The notes below the pieces were generated by a model. It saw only the letters and a list, made by a program, of their open reading frames with translations. It searched no databases and was not told the DNA's origin. Of a stretch of DNA of 23,672 bases, positions 14,745 to 22,954 are shown piece by piece. This DNA is from JAFNAG01 sp041501225. Lineage in GTDB: Bacteria; Acidobacteriota; UBA6911. The DNA lies in assembly GCA_041501225.1 (NCBI GenBank), contig JBGQNR010000076.1, positions 1 to 23,672 of the forward strand. Reading direction: 5' to 3'. The first letter of the stretch is position 1; each line of letters opens with the position of its first letter. Both the position numbers and the translations under genes were made by a program.

Positions 14745-14855
14745 ATTCAGGAGCCAGAAGGAGACTTTGCACAGAATTCGCCTTTTCCTTGCATTCAATT
14801 TCCAGACACATATTTGGATTTACCTGCCTTTATTCTGAATTCTGAATTCCATATT
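14745..14855. repeat. AGAATTC palindromic repeat element, copy 2
   Basis: AAGAATTCAGGAGCCAGAAG words on the left (14741-14762) face CTTTATTCTGAATTCTGAA words on the right (14829-14849). It lies in the divergent spacer between blaI and the TonB gene. The rest of 14675-15027 holds no gene I can support. Confidence 0.65.
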
Positions 14856-15027
14856 CCTTCCATTCATTTTCATCACTCACGACCTGAGGGGAACTTCGGA
14901 TTTACCAAAGTGTCTAATTGAACAGGAACAAAGAATCGGGCCCGTCCTGAGGTCAAAAGCAACAAGGGAAACAATGCCGGCGCAATACGCGCTCCTGGCG
15001 AGGTTATGTTGTTGGAAGGGAGGGCCT

Positions 15028-15786
15028 ATGTTTGAATCTCTGCAGATGAACAACCGGCGCAGTGCCGCTGAACGGTGGCTTGCACTGCTCTTTTCGGCTT
15101 GTCTCCATGTCCTGATGATTACGCTCCTGGTGGTGCTGCCGTTGTTGTTCTTTCATATGATGCCTGGGAGCGAATTGTGTACATTTCTTCTTGCTCCTCC
15201 CTCGGCTCCTGCTCTGCCGACAGCTCCCCCGCCGGTGCCACCCACTTCTGCTGCGCAGCAAAAAGCCGCCACCTATCGGCAAGTAATTTGGCCGCAGAAT
15301 TTCGCGCCGGAAATGGTGCCCAGAGGGGTGCCGGTTCCCGAGGATGAACCCCCGGTGCTAGGCACTTCCTTGGGGGTGTACGGCTCCGGCCTGGGAATAT
15401 CGGGCATGAGTGGATTGACCGGCTCGGGCTTTCCCGCGGGGTTGGCTGCAGCCGCCCCGCCTCCGATCGTGCCGCCCCCGCCGCGGCCACAACGACCCTC
15501 AGTGGTGCGTGTGGGCGGCACGGTCCAGGAGGCCAAACTCATCCGGAAAGTGCTGCCCGTTTACCCGATGATCACGATGCGGGCGCGCATTTCCGGGGAG
15601 GTGAATCTCGAGGTAGTCATAGACGAGGAAGGGAACGTCGCCGATGTGAAAGTTCTTCACGGTCATGTGCTCCTGGTGGAGGAAGTGATCCGTGCCGTGA
15701 AACAGTGGAAATACTCGCCCACACTGCTCAATGGCGAACCGGTATCGGTAGTCTCCACCGTGACGGTCATCTTTCAGCTGAAGTAA
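15028..15786 (+). CDS. TonB-family protein with one C-terminal TonB domain
   Basis: A 252-residue envelope protein. A short basic N-terminus precedes one membrane anchor (about residues 18-43). A Pro-rich region (57-73) and a Gly/Pro-rich stretch ending APPPIVPPPPRPQRP (143-157) would span the periplasm, and residues 161-252 form a TonB C-terminal domain with VYPMITMRARISGEVNLEVV and AVKQWKYSPTLLNGEPV. Canonical TonB transmits proton-motive force from ExbB/ExbD to outer-membrane transporters; no ExbB/ExbD is adjacent, so this may be a specialised or regulatory TonB. The domain is clearly similar to those inside the sensor protein encoded next door. The ATG at 15028 has GGGAGGG four bases upstream; an ATG at 14974 would add 18 residues. 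It is divergent from blaI. Confidence 0.88.
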   Translation: MFESLQMNNRRSAAERWLALLFSACLHVLMITLLVVLPLLFFHMMPGSELCTFLLAPPSAPALPTAPPPVPPTSAAQQKAATYRQVIWPQNFAPEMVPRGVPVPEDEPPVLGTSLGVYGSGLGISGMSGLTGSGFPAGLAAAAPPPIVPPPPRPQRPSVVRVGGTVQEAKLIRKVLPVYPMITMRARISGEVNLEVVIDEEGNVADVKVLHGHVLLVEEVIRAVKQWKYSPTLLNGEPVSVVSTVTVIFQLK

Positions 15787-15843
15787 GCGGCTCCGGTTGG
15801 GGAATTGCGGCTTTGCGTCAGCGCTGGAATGGGTAGAAACAGG

Positions 15844-15890
15844 AAAACCACGAATCGCAGGAAAACGATCTCTTGTGGTTCGTGGTTTTT
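15844..15890 (+). terminator. Possible terminator after the TonB gene
   Basis: An 11-bp perfect stem, AAAACCACGAA (15844-15854) with TTCGTGGTTTT (15879-15889), is followed by T. The 24-base loop is large. It lies 58 bases past the TonB stop and could act in both directions. Confidence 0.6.
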
Positions 15891-15982
15891 GTGTTTCTGT
15901 CGATCGTCGTTGAGCGCGTGAGCCTCGGGATCATGCCAAGAACCTCTGCATTTTCTGCTATTCCATGCTCCAGGCAATCTGT

Positions 15983-15988
15983 TATAAG
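15983..15988 (+). promoter_or_regulatory. Candidate -10 box for the phosphate transporter
   Basis: TATAAG matches the -10 consensus at five of six positions and would give a leader of about 45 bases before the transporter start. No convincing -35 box is seen and no Pho box could be recognised. Confidence 0.35.
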
Positions 15989-16039
15989 TACGCGCGGCTT
16001 GTCACGCGTAGGTGAGTCAATGGGGATGTTGGGATAGGA

Positions 16040-17059
16040 ATGGACAGCGAACTCATATTGATCATCGTCGTGGTATTCGTTGCCCTGGGATTTGACTTTC
16101 TTAACGGCTTCCACGATGCAGCAAATTCCATTGCCACCGTGGTATCCACGCACGTATTGTCCCCGCGGGCTGCGGTTTTGTTGGCCGCCGTATGCAATTT
16201 TTCCGCTGCGTTTTTTGTCAATGACCGGGTCGCGACCACGATTGGTCGCGACATTGTGCATCAGCAGTTTCTCGATCCCTATCTGGTGGCATTTGGCCTG
16301 ATGGGGGCGATCATCTGGAACGTCATCACCTGGTATTACGCCCTGCCGTCCAGTTCATCGCATGCCCTTGTGGGTGGCTTTGGCGGCGCCGCCGTCGCCA
16401 AGGCGGGGCTGATTGCCCTCAAACCGGAAGGCTTCCTCAAAGTCGTTCCCTACATTGTGATCGCGCCTCTGGTTGGGCTGGCTCTTGGCCGTGGGATGAT
16501 GTTGCTGATCAACTGGCTCTGTCGCAACTCTACGCCGGGCAAAGTGGATCGCATGTTCCGTAGAGGGCAGCTGATCTCTGCCTCCGTTTTCAGTTTCAGC
16601 CACGGGATGAACGATGCCCAGAAGACAGTGGGTATCATCGCGGCCCTCCTCATCTCGACTCACCGATTGCCCGCGCCGACAGGGGCGGATTCCATAGATC
16701 CTCCCGCCTGGGTCATCGTCGCTTGCTTCTCCGCTATCGCTCTTGGCACCTACCTGGGCGGATGGCGCATCGTCAAAACGCTGGGGATGCGCCTGACCAA
16801 GCTGCAGCCGGTCGGCGGCTTTTGCGCTGAAACCGGGGGCGGCGTCACGATCGTCTTTCTTTCCATGTTTGGCATACCCCTCAGCACCACCCACACGATC
16901 ACTGGGGCGATCGTAGGTGCCGGTTCGACACGGCGCCGATCGGCCGTGCGCTGGGGCATCGCTGCCAACATCGTGTGGGCCTGGATCCTGACCATCCCGT
17001 GTTCGGCCCTGTTCGGGGCCCTGCTGGAACTAACCCTGCGCCGGTTTCTGCCCAAATGA
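16040..17059 (+). CDS. pit: Low-affinity inorganic phosphate transporter (PiT family)
   Basis: A 339-residue inner-membrane carrier that takes up phosphate, usually as a metal-phosphate complex, with protons or sodium. Both halves carry the duplicated PiT signature: GFDFLNGFHDAANSIAT (17-33) and SFSHGMNDAQKTVG (185-198). The segment LPSSSSHALVGG (102-113) and the mirrored IPLSTTHTITGA near the C-terminus are the paired family motifs. Hydrophobic segments alternate throughout. It lacks the long central cytoplasmic loop of E. coli PitA, as many bacterial PiT proteins do. No PhoU-like (DUF47) partner, which is often adjacent, is seen. The MFS gene follows on the same strand after 67 bases, so co-transcription is possible. 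Confidence 0.95.
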   Translation: MDSELILIIVVVFVALGFDFLNGFHDAANSIATVVSTHVLSPRAAVLLAAVCNFSAAFFVNDRVATTIGRDIVHQQFLDPYLVAFGLMGAIIWNVITWYYALPSSSSHALVGGFGGAAVAKAGLIALKPEGFLKVVPYIVIAPLVGLALGRGMMLLINWLCRNSTPGKVDRMFRRGQLISASVFSFSHGMNDAQKTVGIIAALLISTHRLPAPTGADSIDPPAWVIVACFSAIALGTYLGGWRIVKTLGMRLTKLQPVGGFCAETGGGVTIVFLSMFGIPLSTTHTITGAIVGAGSTRRRSAVRWGIAANIVWAWILTIPCSALFGALLELTLRRFLPK

Positions 17060-17084
17060 ACCCTCGTAAGTTCCGGCCCCCGAT

Positions 17085-17115
17085 CCAAAATCCCCAATCC
17101 AAAATCCAAAATCGA
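17085..17115. repeat. GGATTTT-family repeat fragment
   Basis: ATCCAAAATCCCCAATCC and ATCCAAAATC words, the half-arm of the palindromic family, fill the short gap between the phosphate and MFS transporters and end 11 bases before the MFS start codon. Confidence 0.7.
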
Positions 17116-17126
17116 AAGATCTGCCA

Positions 17127-18350
17127 ATGTGGTTGACCGACGCCACCACTGATCAGAAACGCGCTCTCCTGGCTGCATCCCTCGGCTGGATGCTCGACAG
17201 CATGGACATCATGCTCTATTCCATGGTTCTGTCTTACATGATGACAGATCTGGGCATGACGAAGGCTACCGGCGGACTGATGGCTTCCCTCACGCTCGGA
17301 GCCTCTGCTTTCGGCGGCATCATCTTCGGCATTCTGGCCGACCGCATCGGCCGCGCCCGCGCCATGATGACCAGCATTCTGATCTACTCGGTTTTTACCG
17401 CGGCGTGCGGTCTATCCCAGAATATTTATCAGCTTGCCGTCTACCGGATATTTCTCGGGCTTGGCATGGGAGGAGAGTGGGCGTGCGGAGCTTCGTTGGT
17501 TGCCGAGACCTGGCCGGCGCAGCATCGCGGCAAGGCACTGGGCGTCATGCAAAGCTCATGGGCCATTGGCTATGGCCTGGCGGCGGCGCTCGTCTGGGTT
17601 GTGCTTCCGCGGTTCGGCTGGCGCGCCGTCTTTTTCGCCGGTATTCTGCCCGCGTTGGCAGCATGCTGGATCTTTTTCTACGTGCCGGAGCCCGAGATCT
17701 GGCAGCGTTCCAGGCGGCAAACCGGCGCCCGGTCGCCCTGGGCCGGCCTGCTCGGCCTTTGGCGCGGTGAGCATCGGCGCAATCTAATCGTCACGACGGC
17801 AGCCAACGCCGGAACTATGTTCGCCTGGTGGGGACTTTTCACCTGGATTCCGTCATTTCTTTCGCTTCCACCCAGCCAGGGCGGTGCCGGTCTGGATATA
17901 GGCAGCACCTCCAAATGGGTTATTTTCATGCAGGTCGGGACGTGGCTGGGATATGTTTCCTTCGGCTATATCAGCGACTGGCTTGGTCGTAAGTGGACCT
18001 ACGCCGGATATATTTTTGTGGCGGCCGCTCTCGTTCCTCTGTATGCCGCTACTCGCGACCCTTTCTACCTGCTGCTGATCGGTCCTCTGGTCGGCTTCTT
18101 CGGCACCGGATATTTCAGCGGCTTCGGCGCGATCACCGCGGAGATCTTCCCCACCTCGGTGCGGGCAAGCGCTCAAGGGTTGTCCTACAACCTTGGCCGA
18201 GGTGTCAGCGCCCTGGCCCCCTATGTTATCGGCAGGATGAGCGCCGGGCGCGGCCTGGGCTTCGCCTTTCTTCTTGCCGCCGGCTCATTCCTTTTCGCCG
18301 GCATCCTGGCCCTGTTTATTCCTGAAACCCGCGACCGCGAACTCATCTGA
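17127..18350 (+). CDS. MFS transporter, metabolite:H+ symporter type
   Basis: A 407-residue protein with about 12 membrane segments. The loop 2-3 motif GILADRIGRARAM and the helix 4 stretch RIFLGLGMGGEWACGASLVAE are the MFS signatures typical of the AAHS/MHS and sialic-acid-type symporters, which carry carboxylates such as aromatic acids, lactate or osmolytes. The C-terminal half repeats the loop motif as YISDWLGRKWT and ends FIPETRDREL. The substrate is not determinable from sequence alone; a carboxylate is most likely. No catabolic operon accompanies it. The start at 17127 is close to a repeat arm and has only a weak purine-rich site (GAAAGA) upstream. It converges on mrfB, with only the palindrome at 18353-18413 between them. 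Confidence 0.9.
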   Translation: MWLTDATTDQKRALLAASLGWMLDSMDIMLYSMVLSYMMTDLGMTKATGGLMASLTLGASAFGGIIFGILADRIGRARAMMTSILIYSVFTAACGLSQNIYQLAVYRIFLGLGMGGEWACGASLVAETWPAQHRGKALGVMQSSWAIGYGLAAALVWVVLPRFGWRAVFFAGILPALAACWIFFYVPEPEIWQRSRRQTGARSPWAGLLGLWRGEHRRNLIVTTAANAGTMFAWWGLFTWIPSFLSLPPSQGGAGLDIGSTSKWVIFMQVGTWLGYVSFGYISDWLGRKWTYAGYIFVAAALVPLYAATRDPFYLLLIGPLVGFFGTGYFSGFGAITAEIFPTSVRASAQGLSYNLGRGVSALAPYVIGRMSAGRGLGFAFLLAAGSFLFAGILALFIPETRDRELI

Positions 18351-18352
18351 CA

Positions 18353-18413
18353 ACTGACGATTTACGATTGACGAATGAAAGACCGATTCATCAGAAATCG
18401 TCATTCGTCAACT
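18353..18413. repeat. GACGATTTACGA palindromic repeat element, copy 2
   Basis: GACGATTTACGATTGACGAA on the left (18356-18375) faces AAATCGTCATTCGTC on the right (18395-18409). It occupies the whole gap between the convergent MFS and mrfB genes and includes the mrfB stop codon (18410-18408). A bidirectional terminator role is plausible. Confidence 0.8.
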
Positions 18414-19631
18414 GACCTGGGCCTCAAGTCGGCCGAGCCTGTGGCGGAAGGCGGCGTGCCATCTGTGGAACTGGGGGAGCGCCAGGCGGCCTGCGAGGTG
18501 GCCCTGGCGCAATTGCACCAGGGCTTCGCGCACCAGCATCAGGGCTCGTTGCGGGTCGCGCGCGCGGTGTTCGTAGTGGATAGCCAGCTGCTCGTAGGCG
18601 TAGATGCCATCGGTGGTGGCTCCGACCAGGGTTTCCCAGAGGGAATTTGCGCGCGCAAAATCCCCCTGGCGCCGGGCCAACAGCGCCAGCTCTCGCCGGG
18701 CGATGCGGTCTGCCTCTTGCGGCAAGCCATACGTCAACGCACGCTGATATCCTTGCGTGGCCATCAACTCCTCGCCGTGACGTTGAAGCATCCTGGAAAC
18801 CCCAAAGACCTCGCTTGCGTCCTCGCTGCTGGTTTCGGGCGCTTCGAACAGTCTCGTAATTCGCACTGCAAGAGTGGCGAGCCCGAGCAGGTCCATCTGG
18901 TTGTGGCGGAAGACTTCGACGATGGGCTCCTCGGGCCCGCCGCGCAGGAAGTCGAAATACCGCGACGGGATCGTATGGGAGGGGATGTCAGGCCCGCGCT
19001 CAAGTTGTAGCACGTGTCTCTCGAGTTCTGCCAGCGCGACCGACTTCAGCCTGAAGCGCCACAGCTGCCGGGCCGGATGCAACAGGTCGAGGTGGGCGCT
19101 CGGTTTTAGGATCGATGCCGCCCGCGTCATGCGGTAGCGGGTTTCCAGCAGCGGCCAATCGAAGCTCTTGCCGTTGAAGGTGACCAACACCCTTTTTTCT
19201 GCAAGCCGCTGGGAAAGATCGAGGAGCAGGGAAGCCTCCTCGCTGTGATCGCGCATGAAGAGTTGTTCGACTACGAAGCTGTCCCCCTCCCACCATCCGA
19301 TGCCGACGAGAAACGCGTAGGTGCCCGTGCCGCCCGCCAGGCCGGTAGTCTCGGTGTCGAGAAAAAGCCAGTGGTTCGGATCGGCAACTTCGCTGCCGGA
19401 ATGCGGCGCCAGCAGCTGATGCGCGCGCGGCCCGATCGCGCACAAGCCGGGGGAGGGAAAGCGGCAGATTACGGCAATGTGCCGGCCATGAGCAGTGGAG
19501 CGCAGCTCGGCGCCCAGTAGCTGAGCCAGGCGGGCGTGACGCTCTTCTTTGGCCGCGCTCCCCGGCGGTTTCGCCATTTCCACCCGCGGGCGCAACGCGG
19601 CGATATGAGATAGCTTCTGACCTCCAGACAT
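18408..19631 (-). CDS. mrfB: MrfB/YprB-like DEDDh exonuclease with TPR-type C-terminus
   Basis: A 407-residue protein. Residues about 86-255 form an RNase H-fold 3'-5' exonuclease with the acidic set Asp92 and Glu94 (FLDTETTGLAGG), Asp158 (FNGKSFDWPLLETR), His243 and Asp247 (HNQMDLLGL), the DEDDh arrangement. The C-terminal region (about 270-390) is helical with TPR-like pairs such as RREALL-type and LWETLVGATTDGIYAYEQLA. This architecture matches Bacillus subtilis YprB/MrfB, the nuclease that works with helicase MrfA in removing mitomycin C lesions. Here mrfA lies just upstream on the same strand, though separated by a 500-base repeat-filled gap. The N-terminal 80 residues are variable. The stop codon lies inside a palindromic repeat. 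Start choice is plausible but lacks a strong ribosome-binding site. Confidence 0.88.
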   Translation of the reverse strand: MSGGQKLSHIAALRPRVEMAKPPGSAAKEERHARLAQLLGAELRSTAHGRHIAVICRFPSPGLCAIGPRAHQLLAPHSGSEVADPNHWLFLDTETTGLAGGTGTYAFLVGIGWWEGDSFVVEQLFMRDHSEEASLLLDLSQRLAEKRVLVTFNGKSFDWPLLETRYRMTRAASILKPSAHLDLLHPARQLWRFRLKSVALAELERHVLQLERGPDIPSHTIPSRYFDFLRGGPEEPIVEVFRHNQMDLLGLATLAVRITRLFEAPETSSEDASEVFGVSRMLQRHGEELMATQGYQRALTYGLPQEADRIARRELALLARRQGDFARANSLWETLVGATTDGIYAYEQLAIHYEHRARDPQRALMLVREALVQLRQGHLAGRLALPQFHRWHAAFRHRLGRLEAQVS

Positions 19632-19703
19632 ATCGTAATATTACCTTATCGAAGCCAGAACCCCGCAGGGGACAATGCCACTAAGGCAGGAAAAGCAACT
19701 GAC

Positions 19704-19793
19704 CATCGCAGAGGTCGCGGAGGCCGCAGAGACGAGCTATTTAAAAGACAAAAAAGTCCTCTGCGATCTCTGCGCCCTCTGCTCCGAACATTT
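19704..19793. repeat. GCAGAGG palindromic repeat element, copy 3
   Basis: CGCAGAGGTCGCGGAGGCC words on the left face CCTCTGCGATCTCTGCGCC words on the right (about 19759-19783). The centre TTTAAAAGACAAAAAA closely resembles the centre of the copy at 2121-2228, so the loop is conserved as well as the arms. Confidence 0.8.
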
Positions 19794-19830
19794 GACCAAT
19801 GACGGTGCCGATCAACTCGTCGATTTCTGT

Positions 19831-20052
19831 GCCGCCCTTTCAGGGCTTGAGATTTCCGGACCTCGACCCAGGGCTCGCGCCCTGGGCTGTGCTGTCCCGC
19901 CCTTTCAGGGCTAAGCATTTCACCACTGCGAAAACCCCGAAGGGGCTAAGCATTTCACCACTGCGAAAACCCCGAAGGGGTGGCGCAGCAAAGCCCAGGG
20001 CGTGAGCCCTGGGAACAAGTGATCGAGCTGGCAAGAGCCCTGAAAGGGCGGC
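19831..20052. repeat. GC-rich composite palindromic element
   Basis: Outer arms GCCGCCCTTTCAGGGCT (19831-19847) and AGCCCTGAAAGGGCGGC (20036-20052) are a perfect 17-bp inverted repeat. Inside are two hairpins with identical 8-bp arms CCCAGGGC/GCCCTGGG (19867-19886 and 19994-20013) and two exact tandem copies of a 35-bp unit (19911-19945, 19946-19980) ending AACCCCGAAGGGG. It lies in the mrfB-mrfA gap together with the preceding element; no gene is supported in 19632-20143. Confidence 0.85.
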
Positions 20053-20143
20053 GCAGGGAAAGCGCGATGAGAGCACAACATTTTCATGCACCTGGGCGCG
20101 CCCCCGGTACATGGGAGACTGCGTTGAGCTCTTTTTGCTACGC

Positions 20144-22516
20144 CTATGTTGCGCACAGGAGATCCAGGATTGCGAGCGCGGCTTCTTTGGCTCGTGCCCC
20201 GGTCTCACCGGCCGGGCCGACGCACGAGGGGCAGCCGCTATCGCAGGGGCAACTTGCGATCAGTTCCCGCGTCTTGTGCACGAGCTGGTCGTGAATCTGA
20301 TACAGCGGTTCGCTCAACCCGATCCCCCCTGGATAGGCGTCGTACAGGTACAAAGTCGGCTTGAAAAACTCCTCCACTTGTTCACGCCCGCCGGCAGCCG
20401 GCTTGGCGGGCCATTCGATTTCGCCCGCCTCGGGTGGTGCTCCTTCGCCGATCGTAGCCCCCAGGTCACGCTGATCGCACATGAGCAACAGGCAGGCGAT
20501 CGATTCGAGCGCGTGCAGCAGTCCAAACATGCCGTCCTGCCTTTCGGAAATCGAGAAGGGAAGGGCCGCCAGCAGCTCCTGGCTGAGGGTCATCCAGTAG
20601 GCCGTGGTGTGCATCTCGTTCTCAGGCAATTCAAGCTTGCCGGAACCGACATTTTCGAGCGTGAAAAACTTGATCTTCTTGAAGCCGACGACCTGAGAGC
20701 GCACTTGCACGTCCCCATGCATGCGTACGGCCGGCCCCGCGACACAGGCTTCCCCGGCGATGTCCAGCGGCCGGATCTGCGTGTAGCGGATTGCATCGGT
20801 GAAGTAGTCGACGTCGACGCGTTTGACGTACGCCTTGCGCTGATCGAACTCCAGCCGCTCCACGTGATACTGCTGTCCGCCGTGGAGATAGATCGCCTTG
20901 GGGTGGACCATGGTGAGGGCGCCGGAAAAGTCGATTTCGCCGATCACCTCCGGTGCATCCGTCTCATCGATAATGACGAAGTTGTCCGAGGTGATTGACC
21001 TCAGGCTGACGGTGTCGGCCGGATAGGCGTCCTGCGTCCAGTGCCAGTAATCTCCGCTTTTATGCAGGTAGCCGGACTCGCTCATCTGCTCACATAGTGC
21101 CGCGAGATCGACGGCACCGAAGATTTCGTTCTGCGCTAACGGCAACTCGAAAGCGGCGCACTTGAGGTGATTGACAAGAATCTCCAGGTTATCCGGCTGG
21201 ATGTAGGCATGCTCGGGGGAGCTGCCGAAGAAGTAGTCGGGATGCTTCACGATGAACTGATCCAGCGGACGCGAGGAGGCGACCAGCACGGCGCACGATG
21301 TGCCGCTGCGCCTGCCGGCCCGTCCCGCGCGCTGCCAGGTCGAGGCGATGGTGCCGGGATAGCCGGCCATAACCGAGACGTCGAGCGAGCCGATGTCGAT
21401 GCCGAGCTCCAATGCGTTGGTGGCGACTACACCACGGACCTGGCCGCTGCGCAGGCCGCGCTCGATTTCCCGCCGTTCCAGCGGCAAATAACCGCCACGA
21501 TAGCCGCGGATCACTTCCGGCTGGCCCGGCGGCTGCGGATTCGCCTGTTTCAGGTAGGTGAGCAGAACTTCGGTGTGCAGGCGGCTGTTCGCGAAGACGA
21601 TGGTCTGAAGGCCACGCTTCAGGAATTCCTGGGCCAGGCGATAGCTCTCGTTGATGTAGCTGCGCCGGATGCCGAGAAATCGGTTCACCACGGGCGGATT
21701 GTAAAAAATCAGCTGTTTCTGGGCCGAAGGAGCCCCATTGGCATCGATGACTTCGACATCTTCCTCGAGCAGCTTGGCCGCGAGCTCGCCGGGATTGGCG
21801 ATCGTGGCCGAAGAGCAGATGAATTGAGGTGTCTGCCCGTAGAAGCGGGCGATGCGCCGAAGCCTGCGCAGGAGGTTCGCGAGGTGGCTGCCGAACACGC
21901 CCCTGTACGTGTGCAACTCATCGATCACGATATAGCGAAGATTCTCGAACAGGCGCGTCCATCGGGTGTGGTGGGGCAGGATGCCGGTGTGCAGCATATC
22001 CGGGTTGGTGATGACCACATGTCCCTGCTGGCGAATGGCACGACGCGCGTCGCTGGGCGTATCGCCGTCATAGGTAAAAACCCCCCAGCGATCTCCCGTC
22101 CGGCGACTCAAATCCTGCAGTTCTTCCAGCTGATCCTGGGCCAGCGCCTTGGTTGGGAACAGGTAGAGCGCGCGTGTATCCGGATTCTCCAGCACTGCGT
22201 TCAGGACCGGCAGGTTATAGCAGAGGGTCTTGCCGGAGGCGGTCGGCGTTACCACAACTACGTTTCTGCCCTTGCGTATTCCATCGACAGCCTCGGCCTG
22301 ATGGGAATAAAGCTGCACAACCGCCTTGCCCCGATAGGCCTCGGCCAATTCAGGCCTGATCCATTCGGGCATCGGCGCCCACTGCGCCTCGCGTGCCGGG
22401 ATCTGGTGGACGGCGGTGACCACTTCGCGAGACCGATCCCGGGAGGTCAGCTCGTTGATGACTTCACCTACTCCAACGAGCGCCATGCTCCTGCGTTTTG
22501 CTGGATGTGAATCCAT
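20144..22516 (-). CDS. mrfA: MrfA/YprA-like DEAD/H-box helicase with four-Cys cluster
   Basis: A 790-residue SF2 helicase (numbered from the ATG at 22516). Walker A TPTASGKT is at 90-97, DELH at 199-202, SAT at 236-238, and motif VI reads QRAGRAGRRSG. Downstream of the two RecA domains is the MZB (DUF1998) region with Cys756, Cys758, Cys762 and Cys765 (CPCDSGCPSC), the C-x-C-x3-C-x2-C cluster of MrfA. In B. subtilis MrfA and MrfB act in a UvrABC-independent excision repair of mitomycin C adducts. The ATG at 22516 is preferred over the GTG at 22525 because AAAGGTG lies six bases before it. The size is the usual 750-800. It is on the same strand as, and upstream of, mrfB. Confidence 0.92.
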   Translation of the reverse strand: MDSHPAKRRSMALVGVGEVINELTSRDRSREVVTAVHQIPAREAQWAPMPEWIRPELAEAYRGKAVVQLYSHQAEAVDGIRKGRNVVVVTPTASGKTLCYNLPVLNAVLENPDTRALYLFPTKALAQDQLEELQDLSRRTGDRWGVFTYDGDTPSDARRAIRQQGHVVITNPDMLHTGILPHHTRWTRLFENLRYIVIDELHTYRGVFGSHLANLLRRLRRIARFYGQTPQFICSSATIANPGELAAKLLEEDVEVIDANGAPSAQKQLIFYNPPVVNRFLGIRRSYINESYRLAQEFLKRGLQTIVFANSRLHTEVLLTYLKQANPQPPGQPEVIRGYRGGYLPLERREIERGLRSGQVRGVVATNALELGIDIGSLDVSVMAGYPGTIASTWQRAGRAGRRSGTSCAVLVASSRPLDQFIVKHPDYFFGSSPEHAYIQPDNLEILVNHLKCAAFELPLAQNEIFGAVDLAALCEQMSESGYLHKSGDYWHWTQDAYPADTVSLRSITSDNFVIIDETDAPEVIGEIDFSGALTMVHPKAIYLHGGQQYHVERLEFDQRKAYVKRVDVDYFTDAIRYTQIRPLDIAGEACVAGPAVRMHGDVQVRSQVVGFKKIKFFTLENVGSGKLELPENEMHTTAYWMTLSQELLAALPFSISERQDGMFGLLHALESIACLLLMCDQRDLGATIGEGAPPEAGEIEWPAKPAAGGREQVEEFFKPTLYLYDAYPGGIGLSEPLYQIHDQLVHKTRELIASCPCDSGCPSCVGPAGETGARAKEAALAILDLLCAT

Positions 22517-22696
22517 AAGTTTCACCTTTATTTCACCAACCTACCACAAGACCCGTGCAACCGCAAAAATAAATCGCGAGAAAACGCCGATGACTCTCAA
22601 CGCAGCGGCCCGGAGGGCCTGCCAGACAGTAGCCCCTGGCAAGCGCAGGAGTTGTGAAAAAATGCCAAGCGCACCGCGGCCGGGTGGCCACAGCAG

Positions 22697-22770
22697 TCAC
22701 CGCGAAGACCGCAAAGACCTCAAAGAATTGCAGCTATTCTCCTTTGCGGTCTTCGTGGTCTTGGCGGTTC
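22697..22770. repeat. Diverged GCAAAGACC palindromic repeat element
   Basis: ACCGCGAAGACCGCAAAG (22699-22716) pairs with CTTTGCGGTCTTCGTGGT (22742-22759) with one mismatch. The 9-base word spacing resembles the GCAGAGGNC elements but with GCAAAGACC as the word. The rest of the 22517-22954 spacer shows a possible promoter and leader structure and nothing else. Confidence 0.75.
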
Positions 22771-22824
22771 GATGTCTGCATTGCTGTTTCATGGCCGCAA
22801 GGGTGACAAACGGGAGGACAAATG

Positions 22825-22833
22825 TGCGATAAT
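22825..22833 (+). promoter_or_regulatory. Candidate extended -10 promoter for the last gene
   Basis: TGCGATAAT is an extended -10 (TGn followed by GATAAT, five of six to consensus). A poor -35 (TGACAA, 18 bases before) may contribute. The predicted leader is about 115 bases. Confidence 0.4.
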
Positions 22834-22894
22834 AAAAGTCTCTGGGTCGAAAAAACGGGCCTGCAATAGAAATATCTGAACCTCTTGCACGTCT

Positions 22895-22930
22895 TGGGAA
22901 TCTCAATGATCGGCGTATTCCCACGATCAT
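22895..22930 (+). other. Two interleaved, mutually exclusive 7-bp stems in a leader
   Basis: TGGGAAT (22895-22901) pairs with ATTCCCA (22917-22923), and ATGATCG (22906-22912) pairs with CGATCAT (22924-22930). The arms are interleaved and the second pair starts directly after the first, so both full stems cannot coexist. The site ends 24 bases before the start codon at 22955. Confidence 0.4.
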
Positions 22931-22954
22931 AGATTGGTTTTTCAAGGAGCAAAT

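Noticed and set aside
19831..20052. Insertion sequence
   Set aside because: The terminal inverted repeats are clear, but no transposase is encoded within or near and no target-site duplication is evident.
21167..22510. 447-residue open frame opposite mrfA
   Set aside because: It is the antisense shadow of a GC-rich helicase gene; the translation shows no family motif, whereas the minus strand has all helicase motifs.
22895..22930. H-type pseudoknot
   Set aside because: The arms are interleaved, but there are no bases to cross the 7-bp first stem, so both full stems cannot form together; alternative hairpins are more likely.
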